This document shows, one piece after another, positions 31,533-41,825 of a DNA stretch of 64,000 bases. The position numbers were made by a program, and so were the translations under genes. The number at the start of each line of letters is the position of its first letter. Position 1 is the first letter of the stretch. Location: positions 2,976,001 to 3,040,000 of the forward strand of contig NC_077225.1 of NCBI RefSeq assembly GCF_024763615.1, in the 5' to 3' direction. The notes under the pieces were generated by a model. The model was given only the letters and a program-made list of their open reading frames with translations. It did no database searches and was not told the DNA's origin. The stretch is from Phlebotomus papatasi. Its lineage: Eukaryota > Arthropoda > Insecta > Diptera > Psychodidae.

Positions 31533-32573
31533 TATGAATTAAGAATTAAAAATATCCTTATTGTTTCAGGAGATAAAATTTTGAAGCGCAGAAAAATTGG
31601 TGAGTTAAAATAATTTTTGTTTAACAACCCTGAGAACAAGACAATTAAATTTCCTCGTAGATAAGAAAACTTGGTGGTTCAATTTTAATAGAGGGTCAAT
31701 AGGACCATATTAAGTCCCGATATTTCTCAATTAAATTTTACGGTGGGTCGTAAGGACCATGTTCAGTGCCAGAGCTAAATAGGGGGTTGTATTGGGAAGG
31801 GTGCTCCCGTGAGCAGGACCCAATTTAAGGTGCGGGTTTACCGCTCGACTTAAATTGGGGGGAAAAGAATGATCTTAGGAGCGCAAAATCTCCTCACTAA
31901 GATTATTCCGGTAGGAAAAAATTCTCTTACTCTTTTTACTCACTCTTGTTGTCTTCTTCTTAGCTTCTTGCTTTCTCTCCTTGATAATCGCTTCCTGGTT
32001 CGATAAATTTCCCTACTTAGGGCTCCTTGACACAATAAAGAATAGACTGTTGGCTTCACTCAAAAACTTTTCTAACAATTTCCTCCTACAGCATCACCCA
32101 AAATTGGGCTTCTATGCTTGGCTCCCTTTAGAAGTTTTCGGATGGAAAATGCTCGAAAGAAAAGACATTTATTGAAAATAATTCGGGTTTTTATATCAAT
32201 TAATTGCACTGAAAAGGTGCATGGGAAAAAGTGGAAAAATTGGGAGAAAGTGGGAGAGTGAAAAATGAACGAAAGTGCACGCCCACGCAGGGGCCCACGT
32301 GGGGAAATTTACTTGAATATATAATGCATAAGCAAAAATTATTTTATGAGGCGGTATATGTATGACAATATTGTATAGATATACTGACCTATACCAAAGA
32401 CAATCTCGAGTATTCTTATTCGTGTACTTATGGAGAAATATTTAGGGTAAAATCTTAAGTTACATTTCATCTTAAAAACTATTAATCCATGTTCATGCGT
32501 AAACAGTAACGTTTTTGCATATTATGCAACAAAGATCTTTTCCAAATATGTGAAAAAAATTAAAATGAAATGG
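31533..32573. other. No gene seen; presumed leader or LTR of element E and flank
   Basis: Two related segments, each with AGGACCAT preceded by a GGGTC motif, occur at about 31685-31705 and 31741-31765. The region 31780-31870 contains a loose inverted repeat (CCCAATTTAAG with CTTAAATTGGG). The rest is AT-rich without long frames or matches to other parts of the window. Confidence 0.4.
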
Positions 32574-32833
32574 AACAATTTATTCTTAATGGATAATCCG
32601 GTAGTCGTCGGGTGGGAGAAAAATTCAGTCCAGAATAAAAATCTTTTCTTCCCAAAGCTTTCGGTGCTCTACGCACCTTCTTCAGTGGCTGTAGAGATTT
32701 TTATTCTTTCATTAACGTTTTTTCAATTTACAAAAAATTTCTTACACTCACTCGAAAATGTCTAGGTTCTTTTGGGACTGCGTCTTCGTTGGATATGGGA
32801 ATGATGTCTTATTTGGGTCTATGGGATACTGGG
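32574..32833 (-). repeat. Penelope-like element remnant (terminal region) at the left side of element F
   Basis: The first 185 bp match 59962-60150, a non-coding PLE terminal region, and the last 60 bp (from about 32772) match the start of the PLE-B reading frame at 62555-62615. A tail and a head of PLE sequence are thus joined, as in tandem PLE copies. It contains a hammerhead-like motif (32657-32690). Element F inserted at its right end; the target continues at 41826. Confidence 0.7.
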
Positions 32834-32930
32834 TGTAGTATGTATTGGTCATGCCAGTGAAACCTGCATGACAGTTGAGAATAAAACCTGGATTGATACA
32901 CACCAACGCTGCCGCATTCTTTACTTTACA
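32834..32930 (+). repeat. Element F 5' LTR
   Basis: 97 bp from TGTAGTATG to CTTTACA, with an AATAAAA polyadenylation-like signal at about 32880. No difference from the 3' copy. Confidence 0.93.
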
Positions 32931-32943
32931 TGGTGTCAGAAGT
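32931..32943 (+). promoter_or_regulatory. Element F primer-binding site for tRNA-Leu
   Basis: TGGTGTCAGAAGT directly abuts the LTR and is complementary to the last 13 nt of tRNA-Leu including CCA, the third element in the window to use this primer. Confidence 0.8.
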
Positions 32944-32966
32944 AATTCTGCCTGAATTTTTTTGAA

Positions 32967-33331
32967 ATGCCTAATCCAATACCCGCTGTGCAACAACCTG
33001 AAGCTGCAGGAGCAGCAGGAAATGCAATAGTTGTCCAGGAAAGGCCGAAGAAAATCTGGGCGAAACCACCTCCTCCAATCGAGTTGGGAAGCCATAATCG
33101 TGACACGTGGGAAGAATGGGAAAATTCTTTTCAATGGTTTGCTGAGGCAGTTGAGTTGGTTGAATATCCAGGAAAAGTCCAAGTAGCGACTTTCATGAGT
33201 GCTCTTGGTGGAGCAGTGAGGAAGACCTTTGCCAATTTCAATTTGTCGGACGAAGTGAGATCTAACCTCAATATAGTCAGGGCTAAATTCCGGGAATATT
33301 TCGCTCCAAGTGAAAGTGAGGTGTTTGAATC
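32967..33331 (+). pseudogene. Element F Gag, N-terminal part (severed by element G)
   Basis: Starts at ATG 32967 (MPNPIPAVQQPEAAG), 24 nt after the primer site. The capsid-like part begins DTWEEWENSFQWFAEAVEL and continues FMSALGGAVRKTFANFNLS. The codon phase at 33331 agrees with the continuation at 38014 once the GAATC duplication is counted once. The frame to 33371 runs into the Copia LTR. Confidence 0.85.
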
Positions 33332-33534
33332 TATTGAATTGAAAATTAAAGAATCAAATTTTTCGTGGTAAAATTAAAGCCTAATAAATTAAAGCCTACC
33401 GTTAAATCACACCACTCTGCTTGAATATAAAATGCAATGAATTGTACTCCTTTTTCTCACTTTCAATAAAGCTATCACAAAATAAACATCGTGTCCAGAT
33501 TATATTCTGCAAAGTAATCCACATTCATCCTACA
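33332..33534 (+). repeat. Element G 5' LTR
   Basis: Starts TATTGAATTG and ends CATCCTACA. Both copies start TA rather than the usual TG; the boundary is fixed by the GAATC duplication and by the equal length of the copies. CAATAAAGC near 33465 is a polyadenylation-like signal. Confidence 0.88.
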
Positions 33535-33535
33535 A

Positions 33536-33546
33536 GGTTATGGGCC
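33536..33546 (+). promoter_or_regulatory. Element G primer-binding site for an internal piece of initiator tRNA-Met
   Basis: GGTTATGGGCC, one base after the LTR, corresponds to the known Drosophila copia primer site, which pairs with the anticodon-stem region of initiator tRNA-Met rather than its 3' end. A half-tRNA primer is inferred from that resemblance. Confidence 0.75.
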
Positions 33547-33727
33547 TTATTTTGCAGAAAACCCTGTGATCGATTAAGTAAATTGTGTAGTATCCGTAGA
33601 AAGTGGTATTTTCGGCAAAAAGTGGAGATTTTTTGGACAATTTGTTGAGAAATAAGCAGTTTACGCGAGAAACGTGGTTGGAGCTACGAGCACGAGGTCG
33701 ATGCCTTTGTGAATTCGCGTGTGAGTT

Positions 33728-36700
33728 ATGAACTGTGAAATCTCAGAAACAATGAGTTCGAACAACCATACCCACATTTCAGTTGAAAAACTTAAGGGTA
33801 GAGAAAATTTCGATACCTGGGAGGTGAGCGCAAAATCTTACCTCGTGATCAAAGATTTGTGGAAGTGGACAAGTGTTGAGCCTGATCCAGCAAAGGATTC
33901 TGAAGTGAATAAAGACTTAAAAGCTCTCAGTGAGCTTACTTTGTTGTTGGATCCTGCGATTTATTCCTATATCTCCGGGAAAAACACCACGAAAAAAGCG
34001 TGGGAGTCTTTGCAACAATCGTTCAAAGACGGCGGTACTTGCCGAAAAGTGGCAACATTGCAGCAATTTGTGGCCTTAAAGTTCGAGGATTGTTCTTCAA
34101 TGGAAGAATATGTGAACAAAATGAATTTGTTATATTCTAAAGTGCAAATTGCGGGATTTAATATCGATGAAAATGTTGCTGGGTCGTTGATGTTGGCTGG
34201 TCTTCCAGACGAGTATAAGCCAATGATCTTGGGAATAGAAAATTCCGCGAAAACTATAACTGTTGACTTTGTGAAGACGCTTTTGCTTCAAGACGTGATT
34301 GTTGGGCGCAAAAATGGGGTTGAAGATGTTTTGGCTGCAAAAACATCTCAGAAAAAGTCTCAAAAATATCGTAAAATTGAGTGCTTTAATTGTAAGGGGA
34401 ACCATTTTGTGAAAAATTGCCCGCAGAAAAAGGACAAAAAATCACGTAAAGAGAACTTGATGTTGACGTCATTTGTGGCCAAGCAGAATCAATCATCAAA
34501 TGATTGGTACATTGATAGTGGTGCAACTGCACACATGACAATGTTCGAGTCTGTGTTGATGACCAATAGCAAGTCCGTGTGTAAGGGTAAAGACGTTGTT
34601 GTGGCCAATAATCAAGTATTGAATGTTCAATACATTGGTGATGTGAAACACTCTGTTGATGTGCAGGGCAAAACAAATGATGTGGTGATAAAAAACGTTC
34701 ACTATGTGCCCAAAATCTGTGCAAATCTTTTATCAGTGAGTCAGATTGTGAAGCACAATAACAAGGTGGTGTTTGATAAGTTTGGCTGCAGAATTTACAA
34801 CTCTGACAAGGACTTGGTGGCTACAGGAACCTTAAAAGAAGGGATGTTCAAGCTTGATATAGTGCAAAGTGAAGAGACTGTGATTTATGATCAAAATCGA
34901 GAAAAGTCTTTTGCGTCGAAAGTTGATGGTCAAGTTAACAGTGAATTGTGGCACAGAAGATTGGGCCATGTGAGTTACTCCAATATGGACTTTTTATCAA
35001 AGCATGTGGAGAATGTGTGTGTGAATCCCGAAAAAAAATGTGTCACGTGCATTAAGGGGAAACAGAGTCGAATGCCATTCAATGAAGAAGGAGAACGCGC
35101 TGTGGAACCGTTACAATTGGTTCATTCAGATGTGTGTGGACCGTTGCAGATAAAATCTTGTGGTGGACATTTATATTTTGTCACATTTATTGACGATTAC
35201 TCCAGGAACGTGGTTGTTTATCTCATGAAAAACAAAAGTGAAGTGTTTCAGTGCTTCAAAAATTACAAACAGATGGCTGAGAAACAAACCGGATACCAAC
35301 TCAAGAAGATACGGAGTGACAATGGTAAGGAGTATGACAATAAGTCTTTTTCTGATTTTTGCAAGCTCCACGGAATCCAACATCAGAAGACAGCACCTTA
35401 TTCACCGCAGCAGAATGGAATGGCAGAGAGGATGAATCGGACTTTGATGGACAAAGTTCGATGTATGTTGATTGACTCTGGTCTCTCAAAGGGTTTTTGG
35501 GCAGAGGCTTTGCTGACAGCGACTCATATTGTGAACAATCTACCATGCAAGGGCACCAAACCATCTACTCCTCATGAGATGTTCACAGGACACCCGCCGA
35601 ACTATGGGCGCTTTAAAGTATTTGGATGCAAAGCAATGGCTCACGTGAATGACACCAAAAGACGAAAGCTGGATGCAAAATCTGTGGAATGTGTTTTTCT
35701 CGGCTATGAGGCAGACACCAAGGCTTATCGTCTGTACAATCCTAGTACGAAGAAGATCATCATAAGCAGAGATGTTATTTTCATGGAAACCGACCAGAAA
35801 CTTGAGAATATTGCAGAGAAGGTTGAAAAAGTTCCGGAATTTTGTATCCTGACGGAAAATTCAGAAGATGATGATGAATCCAGGGAAGATTGTGATGACA
35901 CAATCGTCGAATCAAGGGAAGAGAATAGTGGCATTAATGATTCGTCAATTATCGTAGTCAGTGATGAAGATGGAACAACCAATGCCAGCATTGTACCTCA
36001 AGATGTCTCGATAGAAAGTTTCCAGTCAGCTGATGAATCTGAACCCAGTGAATTCGTGCCAGAAGAGGATGTGAGTGTTAATATTCCGCTACGTGAACCA
36101 TCAGCGAGGAATGCCAACAAACCCAGGCCAAATTATGCTGCATGTGTAATGAAAATTGGTGATCCTCAGACAGTGGAAGAAGCCATGGAGGATGTGCATT
36201 CAGAAACCTGGAAGAATGCGATGAATGAAGAGATGAGAGCTCTCAAGGAGAATAACACTTGGACGATGGAGAAACTTCCAGATGGGAAAAAGCCAATAAA
36301 GTGCAAGTGGGTTTTCAAGACCAAGAGAGACGATTCTGGAAATGTTTTGAGACGCAAAGCTCGTCTTGTTGCCAAAGGTTTTTCACAAATAGAAGGTATT
36401 GATTATGAAGAAACATTTTCACCCGTTGTTCGATATGCATCTGTCAGATATTTGCTTGCAATAGCTGTGAAGTTTGATTTGAACATTCGTCAACTTGACG
36501 CTGTTACTGCGTTTCTGAACGGAAAGTTGAAAGAAACTGTGTACATGGAGCAACCAAAAGGATTTGATGATGGGACAGATAGATACTGCAAGCTGGAGAA
36601 GTCAATCTATGGACTGAAGCAATCCAGTCGAGTGTGGAATGAGACACTGAACAATACACTCATGGAATTTGGACTCCAGAGGTCATTGACTGATCAGTGT

Positions 36701-37708
36701 ATCTATTTTTCAATCAAAGGACAGAGCATATTGATCGTAGCAATCTACGTAGATGATTTGCTGATTTTCTCGAACAACAAGAAGCAGGAAGAAAAACTGG
36801 TGAGGAAACTCTTTAGTAGTTTCAAGATGAAAGATCTTGGACAAGTGTCATCAGTCCTTGGAATCCGAGTCACAAGGAATAGAGAAGCTGGCGAAATCTC
36901 TATTGACCAATCCCAGTACATCAATGAGATGCTGAATAAGTTTGGGATGACAGATTGCAAGGGAGTGTCGACCCCAATGGATCCCAATCAAAAGATCTGT
37001 AAGGAAATGTCTCCGAAGAGTGAACAGGAGCGTGAGGAAATGAAATCAACTCCTTATAGGCAGCTCATTGGATCTTTATTGTTTGCCGCTCAAATCAGCC
37101 GACCAGACATCAGCTATGCTGTGAATGTGCTTAGCAGATATAGTAACAATCCTGGGAAAGCACATTGGATAGCAGCCAAGCGTGTTCTACGCTATTTGAA
37201 GACAACCAGGCACTACAAAATCACTTACAAGGAAGGATTATCTGAGTTAGAGGGATTTTGTGATGCTGACTGGGGAAGTGATGTAGACGACAGGAGATCT
37301 ACAAGTGGATATGTATTCATGATGCAAGGTGGAGCAATCTCATGGAATACACGCCGTCAACAAACAGTTGCTCTATCATCCACTGAAGCAGAGTACATGT
37401 CACTGGTCTCAGCGGTGCAGGAGTCTATTTGGCTCAAAAGATTGGAAAGGGAAATATTTCCAAATCAACCAAAGAAGATGACCATTTTCTGTGACAACCG
37501 TGGAGCAATGCAGCTTGCATTGAACAACAATTTTTCACCGAGGACGAAACATATCGAGATCAAGGACAAATTCGTACGTGAAAAACTGCAGGATGGATCA
37601 ATCAATATTGAATACCTCAGGACAGATGAAATGCCAGCTGATGTGCTCACCAAGGCAACAAATGCAATCAAGTTGTGTACCTTTTCAAAGTCATTTGGAC
37701 TTAAATAA
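33728..37708 (+). CDS. Element G Copia Gag-Pol polyprotein
   Basis: 1326 residues; ATG 33728, with an alternative ATG at 33752 (MSSNNHTH). Gag of the UBN2 type is followed by a CCHC knuckle CFNCKGNHFVKNC (about residue 218), protease WYIDSGATAHM (about 260), and integrase with its zinc region ending CVTCIKGKQ (about 440) and DDE residues in HSDVCGP, SDNGKEY and NGMAERM (about 467, 529, 565). RT follows with SPVVRYASVR (about 895) and catalytic YVDDLL (about 1006). RNase H has CDADWGSD, STEAEYM, DNRGAM and KHIEIKDKFVRE (about 1177-1285). Length and order are normal for Copia. There is no stop codon, frameshift or altered catalytic residue that I can see, so it is likely autonomous. Confidence 0.96.
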   Translation: MNCEISETMSSNNHTHISVEKLKGRENFDTWEVSAKSYLVIKDLWKWTSVEPDPAKDSEVNKDLKALSELTLLLDPAIYSYISGKNTTKKAWESLQQSFKDGGTCRKVATLQQFVALKFEDCSSMEEYVNKMNLLYSKVQIAGFNIDENVAGSLMLAGLPDEYKPMILGIENSAKTITVDFVKTLLLQDVIVGRKNGVEDVLAAKTSQKKSQKYRKIECFNCKGNHFVKNCPQKKDKKSRKENLMLTSFVAKQNQSSNDWYIDSGATAHMTMFESVLMTNSKSVCKGKDVVVANNQVLNVQYIGDVKHSVDVQGKTNDVVIKNVHYVPKICANLLSVSQIVKHNNKVVFDKFGCRIYNSDKDLVATGTLKEGMFKLDIVQSEETVIYDQNREKSFASKVDGQVNSELWHRRLGHVSYSNMDFLSKHVENVCVNPEKKCVTCIKGKQSRMPFNEEGERAVEPLQLVHSDVCGPLQIKSCGGHLYFVTFIDDYSRNVVVYLMKNKSEVFQCFKNYKQMAEKQTGYQLKKIRSDNGKEYDNKSFSDFCKLHGIQHQKTAPYSPQQNGMAERMNRTLMDKVRCMLIDSGLSKGFWAEALLTATHIVNNLPCKGTKPSTPHEMFTGHPPNYGRFKVFGCKAMAHVNDTKRRKLDAKSVECVFLGYEADTKAYRLYNPSTKKIIISRDVIFMETDQKLENIAEKVEKVPEFCILTENSEDDDESREDCDDTIVESREENSGINDSSIIVVSDEDGTTNASIVPQDVSIESFQSADESEPSEFVPEEDVSVNIPLREPSARNANKPRPNYAACVMKIGDPQTVEEAMEDVHSETWKNAMNEEMRALKENNTWTMEKLPDGKKPIKCKWVFKTKRDDSGNVLRRKARLVAKGFSQIEGIDYEETFSPVVRYASVRYLLAIAVKFDLNIRQLDAVTAFLNGKLKETVYMEQPKGFDDGTDRYCKLEKSIYGLKQSSRVWNETLNNTLMEFGLQRSLTDQCIYFSIKGQSILIVAIYVDDLLIFSNNKKQEEKLVRKLFSSFKMKDLGQVSSVLGIRVTRNREAGEISIDQSQYINEMLNKFGMTDCKGVSTPMDPNQKICKEMSPKSEQEREEMKSTPYRQLIGSLLFAAQISRPDISYAVNVLSRYSNNPGKAHWIAAKRVLRYLKTTRHYKITYKEGLSELEGFCDADWGSDVDDRRSTSGYVFMMQGGAISWNTRRQQTVALSSTEAEYMSLVSAVQESIWLKRLEREIFPNQPKKMTIFCDNRGAMQLALNNNFSPRTKHIEIKDKFVREKLQDGSINIEYLRTDEMPADVLTKATNAIKLCTFSKSFGLK

Positions 37709-37805
37709 TTTTTAAGTTGAATTATTGTTATTTTCGTTTTTGATTTTTGAGAAAGGTAAAGTTCGTATTTTTTTTTGGTTTAGAAAAATGTTGATTCAGG
37801 GAAGA

Positions 37806-38008
37806 TATTGAATTGAAAATTAAAGAATCAAATTTTTCGTGGTAAAATTAAAGCCTAATAAATTAAAGCCTACCGTTAAATCACACCACTCTGCTTGAAT
37901 ATAAAATGCAATGAATTGTACTCCTTTTTCTCACTTTCAATAAAGCTATCACAAAATAAACATCGTGTCCAGATTATATTCTGCAAAGTAATCCACATTC
38001 ATCCTACA
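37806..38008 (+). repeat. Element G 3' LTR
   Basis: No difference from the 5' LTR over 203 bp. Preceded by a purine-rich AGGGAAGA that can serve as polypurine tract. Confidence 0.93.
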
Positions 38009-38013
38009 GAATC

Positions 38014-38332
38014 TTTCCGATTCAACAATCTTTTCCAAGAAGAGGACGAAAGTATCGAGCAGTTTGTGACGAAAGTCCAAAGTCAAGCTGGAAAATGCAA
38101 TTTTCCTCCCAGTGCAAATGATCGCCTTGTATGTGACAGAATCATCCACGGATTGAAATCTCAGCAAACAAGGGAGGAGGTTTTGCGAAAGAAGAACTTG
38201 TGCCTTGAAGAGACTATATCCATCTGCAATAGCTGTGAAGAGGCTTCTAAGCACTCAAAGGTTATGACATCTGGCCCTCCCGGAACGTCAGAAAAGAGTG
38301 AAGTGTTCGAGGTCAAAAAAAGAGAAGGATAG
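38014..38332 (+). pseudogene. Element F Gag, continuation after element G
   Basis: The capsid-like sequence goes on (ESIEQFVTKVQSQAGKC, RIIHGLKSQQTREEVLRKKN) and ends in a stop at 38330-38332. Just before it, at a run of seven A (38316-38322), the frame shifts by one to that of the zinc-knuckle and Pol region. Because the knuckles lie after the shift, a mutation or base-calling slip in the A run is more likely than programmed frameshifting. Confidence 0.8.
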
Positions 38333-40284
38333 TGAACAACATCAGAAGAAAAAGAAGAAGGAAATCGATTGTGATCGCTGTAGGTACAAGCATCGAATCA
38401 ATAAATGCCCTGCATTTCGCAAGAAATGTACTAAATGTGGAGCAATTGATCATTTTGCACCCAAGTGTAAGAAGCAAGACAAAAAAGTCAGAAAAGTCGA
38501 CACAGAGAGCACCTCAGGAAGTGAATCTGACAGCCCAGAAGTCGACGAACTCCGTGTTCACAATGTGACTTGCAATGACAAGGATTTCTGGAACTGTATG
38601 GTATCAGTAAATAAGAAAAAGTTCACAGCCAATATCGACACAGGAGCACAATGCAACGTCATAACCAAGAAGATTCTTCAACAATTCGGGGACAATGAAA
38701 TAGTACCCACACGCATAAAGAAACTAGTTGCCTACAACGGAGGACATATCAAGGTGCATGGGAAAGTGCTTTTGCAGTGTACCATCCGCAAGAAAAAGAT
38801 GTCTTTGTGGTTCATGGTAATTTCTGGGGATCGTAATTGCGTGATTGATGGGCGATCCGCAGTGAAAGCCGGTCTTATAGCAAAGATCCATAATATTGAT
38901 GTCTCTGAAAAGCTTTTCACTGGGCTAGGCGAGCTGAAGGATTTCGTCTACGATGCGGAGCTAATAAACAACCCGAAATTTGTGATTCATCCTGCAAGGT
39001 CGATTCCATTTGCTTTGAAAGATGAAGTGAAAAAAGAATTCGATAAGATGACTGAGATGGGGGTAATTGAACCCTGCAAGGACGCAACTGATGCTGTTTC
39101 TCCGATGGTAGTAGTAAAACGCAAAGGCAAGTTGAGAATATGTATTGATTTGACAGATGTAAATCCAAACATTAAGAGAAGGCATTTCCCTCTTGTAGGT
39201 ATTGATCAGGTGGCGGCTAGGGTGGCTGGAAGTCAAAGGTTTACCATTCTTGATTGCAAAAAAGGGTTCTGGCAAATTGTGCTCTCTCGCCGGACTTCAA
39301 AATTGTGCACTTTTGCTACGCCATGGGGCCGTTTCTCATATAAACGCCTTCCGTTTGGATTGGTATCTGCTCCCGAAATATTTCAGCGGATTATGTCAGA
39401 ACTTTTCGAGGACATAGAGGGCGTAGAAGTATCGATGGACGATATACTTATACATGCGAGTACTGAAGACAAGCTCAAACAGTTGACCAAGAAGGCTATT
39501 CAAATTCTTCAGGAAAAGGGCCTTAAGCTTAACAAAGAAAAATGCATTTTCAATCAGTCATCAGTGACGTTTTTGGGCCATAAAATTTCTGGAGATGGGT
39601 TGAGCGCTGATGAAAGTAAACTAGAAGCTATAGATAAGCTACAGAGACCACACGATAAGAAATCGTTGCAGATATTCTTGGGAATGGTAAATTATGTTGA
39701 AAAGTTCATTCCAAATTTGTCTGAAAAGACAGCGCCATTGAGAGAACATTTAAAAAATGCTGTGGATTGGGACTGGAGTCCTCATCAAGAATATGCAATT
39801 GAGCACCTCAAATTGTGTCTCAAAAGTACACCAGTTCTGGCTTTTTATGATGTCAAGAAGCCAGTTACAGTATCAGTCGATAGTTCTTCCCAGGCAATCG
39901 GTGCTGTACTTCTGCAAGAAGGTAAGCCAACTGCATATGCAACAAAATCTCTCTCTGACTCAGAAAAAAGGTGGCCTCAAATTGAAAAAAGAAGCTGCAG
40001 CTATTCGATTTGCATGTAGAAAATTCCATGATTATATTTGGGGTAAACAAATCCAAGTAGAATCTGATCATAAGCCACTGGAGACAATTTTTCTAAAGCC
40101 ACTGACCAAAGCACTTCCAAGATTGAAGAAAATTCTACATGAAGTAAAAGCTTATGATGTAATAGTTAAATATGTGAAGGGTGGCCAAATTCCGGTAGCT
40201 GACACTCTCAGTCGAGACTGCAAAAGTGAACTCACAGTGGAAGAGGAAGAAGAAATTGACATGCCTTACAGAAGAAGCTGCTAG
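38333..40284 (+). pseudogene. Element F zinc knuckle, protease, RT and RNase H
   Basis: Two Cys-rich knuckles (CDRCRYKHRINKC, CTKCGAIDHFAPKC) come first. Protease has ANIDTGAQCNVI (about 38632), RT has RICIDLTDVNPNIKRRHFP, a KKGFWQI motif and the catalytic box VSMDDILIHA (about 39430-39460). RNase H starts VTVSVDSSSQAIGAVL (about 39870). A one-base insertion in an A run near 39985 shifts the frame to 40284, carrying RFACRKFHDYIWG, ESDHKPLETIF and ADTLSRD. Another one-base shift at about 40267 precedes the integrase. Domains themselves are well conserved. Confidence 0.88.
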
Positions 40285-41206
40285 CAGATACAAAATGGCC
40301 ACTTCAAATGACCCAATGCTAAGTGTTTTAGTGAAACATATCACTATTGGCTGGCACGATCGTCCAGAAGAGGTTCATAAAATAATCAGGAATTGTTACA
40401 CTTTTCGAGACGAATTGTCCCATACAGAGGGTCTGGTTTTCAAGGGTGATAAAGTGTTTGTACCTGAGTCAGAGAGAAAACAAGTACTACAGGATATTCA
40501 TCGAGGTCATTTTGGTGTCCAATCTTCCCTTCGACGAGCCAGGGAATTTCTGTTTTGACCTGGAATGACAAGTGATATTTCGCAAAAAATAGAAAAGTGT
40601 GAAATTTGCGAAAAGTATCAAAAATCTAACCAAAAAGAATGTGTCCTTATGAAGAGAATTCCAGAGTTGCCGTTCGAAATAGTGGCTACAGATCTTTTTT
40701 CATACCGAGGTCGTGACTATGTGCTATTAGTCGATTCGTTTAGCGTATACTTTGATTTTCAAGAACTGAAAAAAACGTCCAGTGCTGCAGTCATCGAATT
40801 CTTGAAGTTGAAATTCTCTGAACATGGTGTTTCTTTTGAAGTGCACAGTGATGGTGGACCCCAATATTCCAGCCGTGAATTCAAAAAGTTTTCCAAAGAA
40901 TGGAATTTCGAGCATCACACATCGAGCCCGTATTTTGCGAGATCCAATGGATTAGCTGAACGTTATGTTCAAACAGCAAAAAAGTTGCTAAAAAAATGCT
41001 CGCAGGATAATAAGGATATGAGAATGGCGCTACTGCTATATCGTAACACTCCAGGAGTTGAATTGAGATCACCAGCAGAAAGACTATTTAATAGGAAGAC
41101 TCGCAATCCTCTTTGTGCACACAAAAATCTCTTGACTCCACAAATACCGAAAGATACTTCAGAGCTTTTGAAAGAAGCGAGAGAAGCAAAAGTGTTATGC
41201 AGATAG
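40285..41206 (+). pseudogene. Element F integrase
   Basis: The zinc-binding H2C2 region contains IHRGHFGVQSSLRRAREF and CEICEKYQKSNQ. Between them a TGA at 40556-40558 replaces what is normally the tryptophan of a YWPGM-like motif; the frame continues unchanged. Catalytic residues are in VATDLFSY, HSDGGPQ and NGLAERYV. Near 41195 the frame shifts to that of the C-terminal region. Confidence 0.85.
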
Positions 41207-41651
41207 AGGATCCAGATCATATCCGCAGTTGAAGATAGGTGATCGGGTGAGGGTTCAGGGTCAGGGTAAGACCTGGTCGACAGACACTGTTTCTAACCTT
41301 CTTTCCGAACGATCCTATAATGTAGACATGGATGATGGAAGAAATGTTTGAAGAAATCGACATTTCCTCCATTTGACGAAAGCCGAAAATCCAATAATGC
41401 CCCCTAGCTTGCCAACAAGATCAATACCCTCTACGGATGTTACTAATGCCTCTAATGAGACTATTGTGGATTCCAACATTAACACTACACATGATGTTGT
41501 GCAGCTGACGGGTTCCAGCGATGATCAAACATTGGCTCCACCAAATCCTGCTTCAACGCCAATTGTGCCTGCTGGAACTCCCTCGTCATCAACCATGTAT
41601 ACAACGCGATCAGGAAGGATTGTTAAACCACCACAAAGACTCGATTTATAA
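41207..41651 (+). pseudogene. Element F Pol C-terminus
   Basis: After the frameshift the protein continues with YPQLKIGDRVRVQGQGKTWS, a small barrel-like segment, to a TGA near 41348. The same frame then runs on with a threonine, serine and proline-rich tail ending in TTRSGRIVKPPQRLDL and TAA (41649-41651), typical of Mag-like elements. Confidence 0.75.
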
Positions 41652-41716
41652 AATTATGTATTATCATTAATGTTCATTTAGCTTGTGAAGTAATCTTGTA
41701 AAATCTCTTTGAATTT

Positions 41717-41825
41717 GGAAAGGAAGGATGTAGTATGTATTGGTCATGCCAGTGAAACCTGCATGACAGTTGAGAATAAAACCTGGATTGATACACACCA
41801 ACGCTGCCGCATTCTTTACTTTACA
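41717..41825 (+). repeat. Element F polypurine tract and 3' LTR
   Basis: GGAAAGGAAGGA (41717-41728) is followed directly by the 97-bp LTR (41729-41825), then by the CTGGG duplication. Confidence 0.93.

Larger units (their letters stand above)
25065..31755 (-). mobile_element. Element E: old, decayed BEL/Pao retrotransposon
   Basis: Minus-strand order is leader, gag, protease, RT, RNase H. The integrase and the 3' LTR are missing because the Harbinger element begins at about 25065; they may lie left of the window. D2 interrupts the protease. In-frame stops at 30296 and 26719 and several frameshifts show it is older than its guests. A 5' LTR boundary is not secure: a TGGTCCTTACGACC primer-site candidate preceded by CA lies at about 31741-31762 (minus strand). 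Confidence 0.8.
33332..38008 (+). mobile_element. Element G: apparently intact Ty1/Copia retrotransposon
   Basis: 203-bp LTRs at 33332-33534 and 37806-38008, no difference seen, flanked by GAATC at 33327-33331 and 38009-38013. One uninterrupted 1326-codon frame carries all Copia domains in the order Gag, protease, integrase, RT, RNase H. It is the only element here with every known requirement in place and is the youngest in this nest. Confidence 0.95.
32834..41825 (+). mobile_element. Element F: Ty3/Gypsy element with 97-bp LTRs, Mag-like
   Basis: Identical 97-bp LTRs (32834-32930 and 41729-41825), flanked by CTGGG at 32829-32833 and 41826-41830. Order: tRNA-Leu primer site, gag, protease, RT, RNase H, integrase, polypurine tract. 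Very short LTRs and a chromodomain-free C-terminus ending in TTRSGRIVKPPQRLDL resemble the Mag group. Gag is split by Copia element G and the coding region has at least four frameshifts and two in-frame stops. Confidence 0.93.

Noticed and set aside
31981..32175. 64-codon plus-strand frame
   Set aside because: No domain, no match elsewhere, AT-rich context; length is within chance expectation.
38298..38332. Programmed frameshift between Gag and Pol of element F at an A7 run
   Set aside because: The zinc knuckles that belong to Gag lie after the shift, and other homopolymer shifts occur in the element, so mutation or a sequencing slip is the simpler reading.
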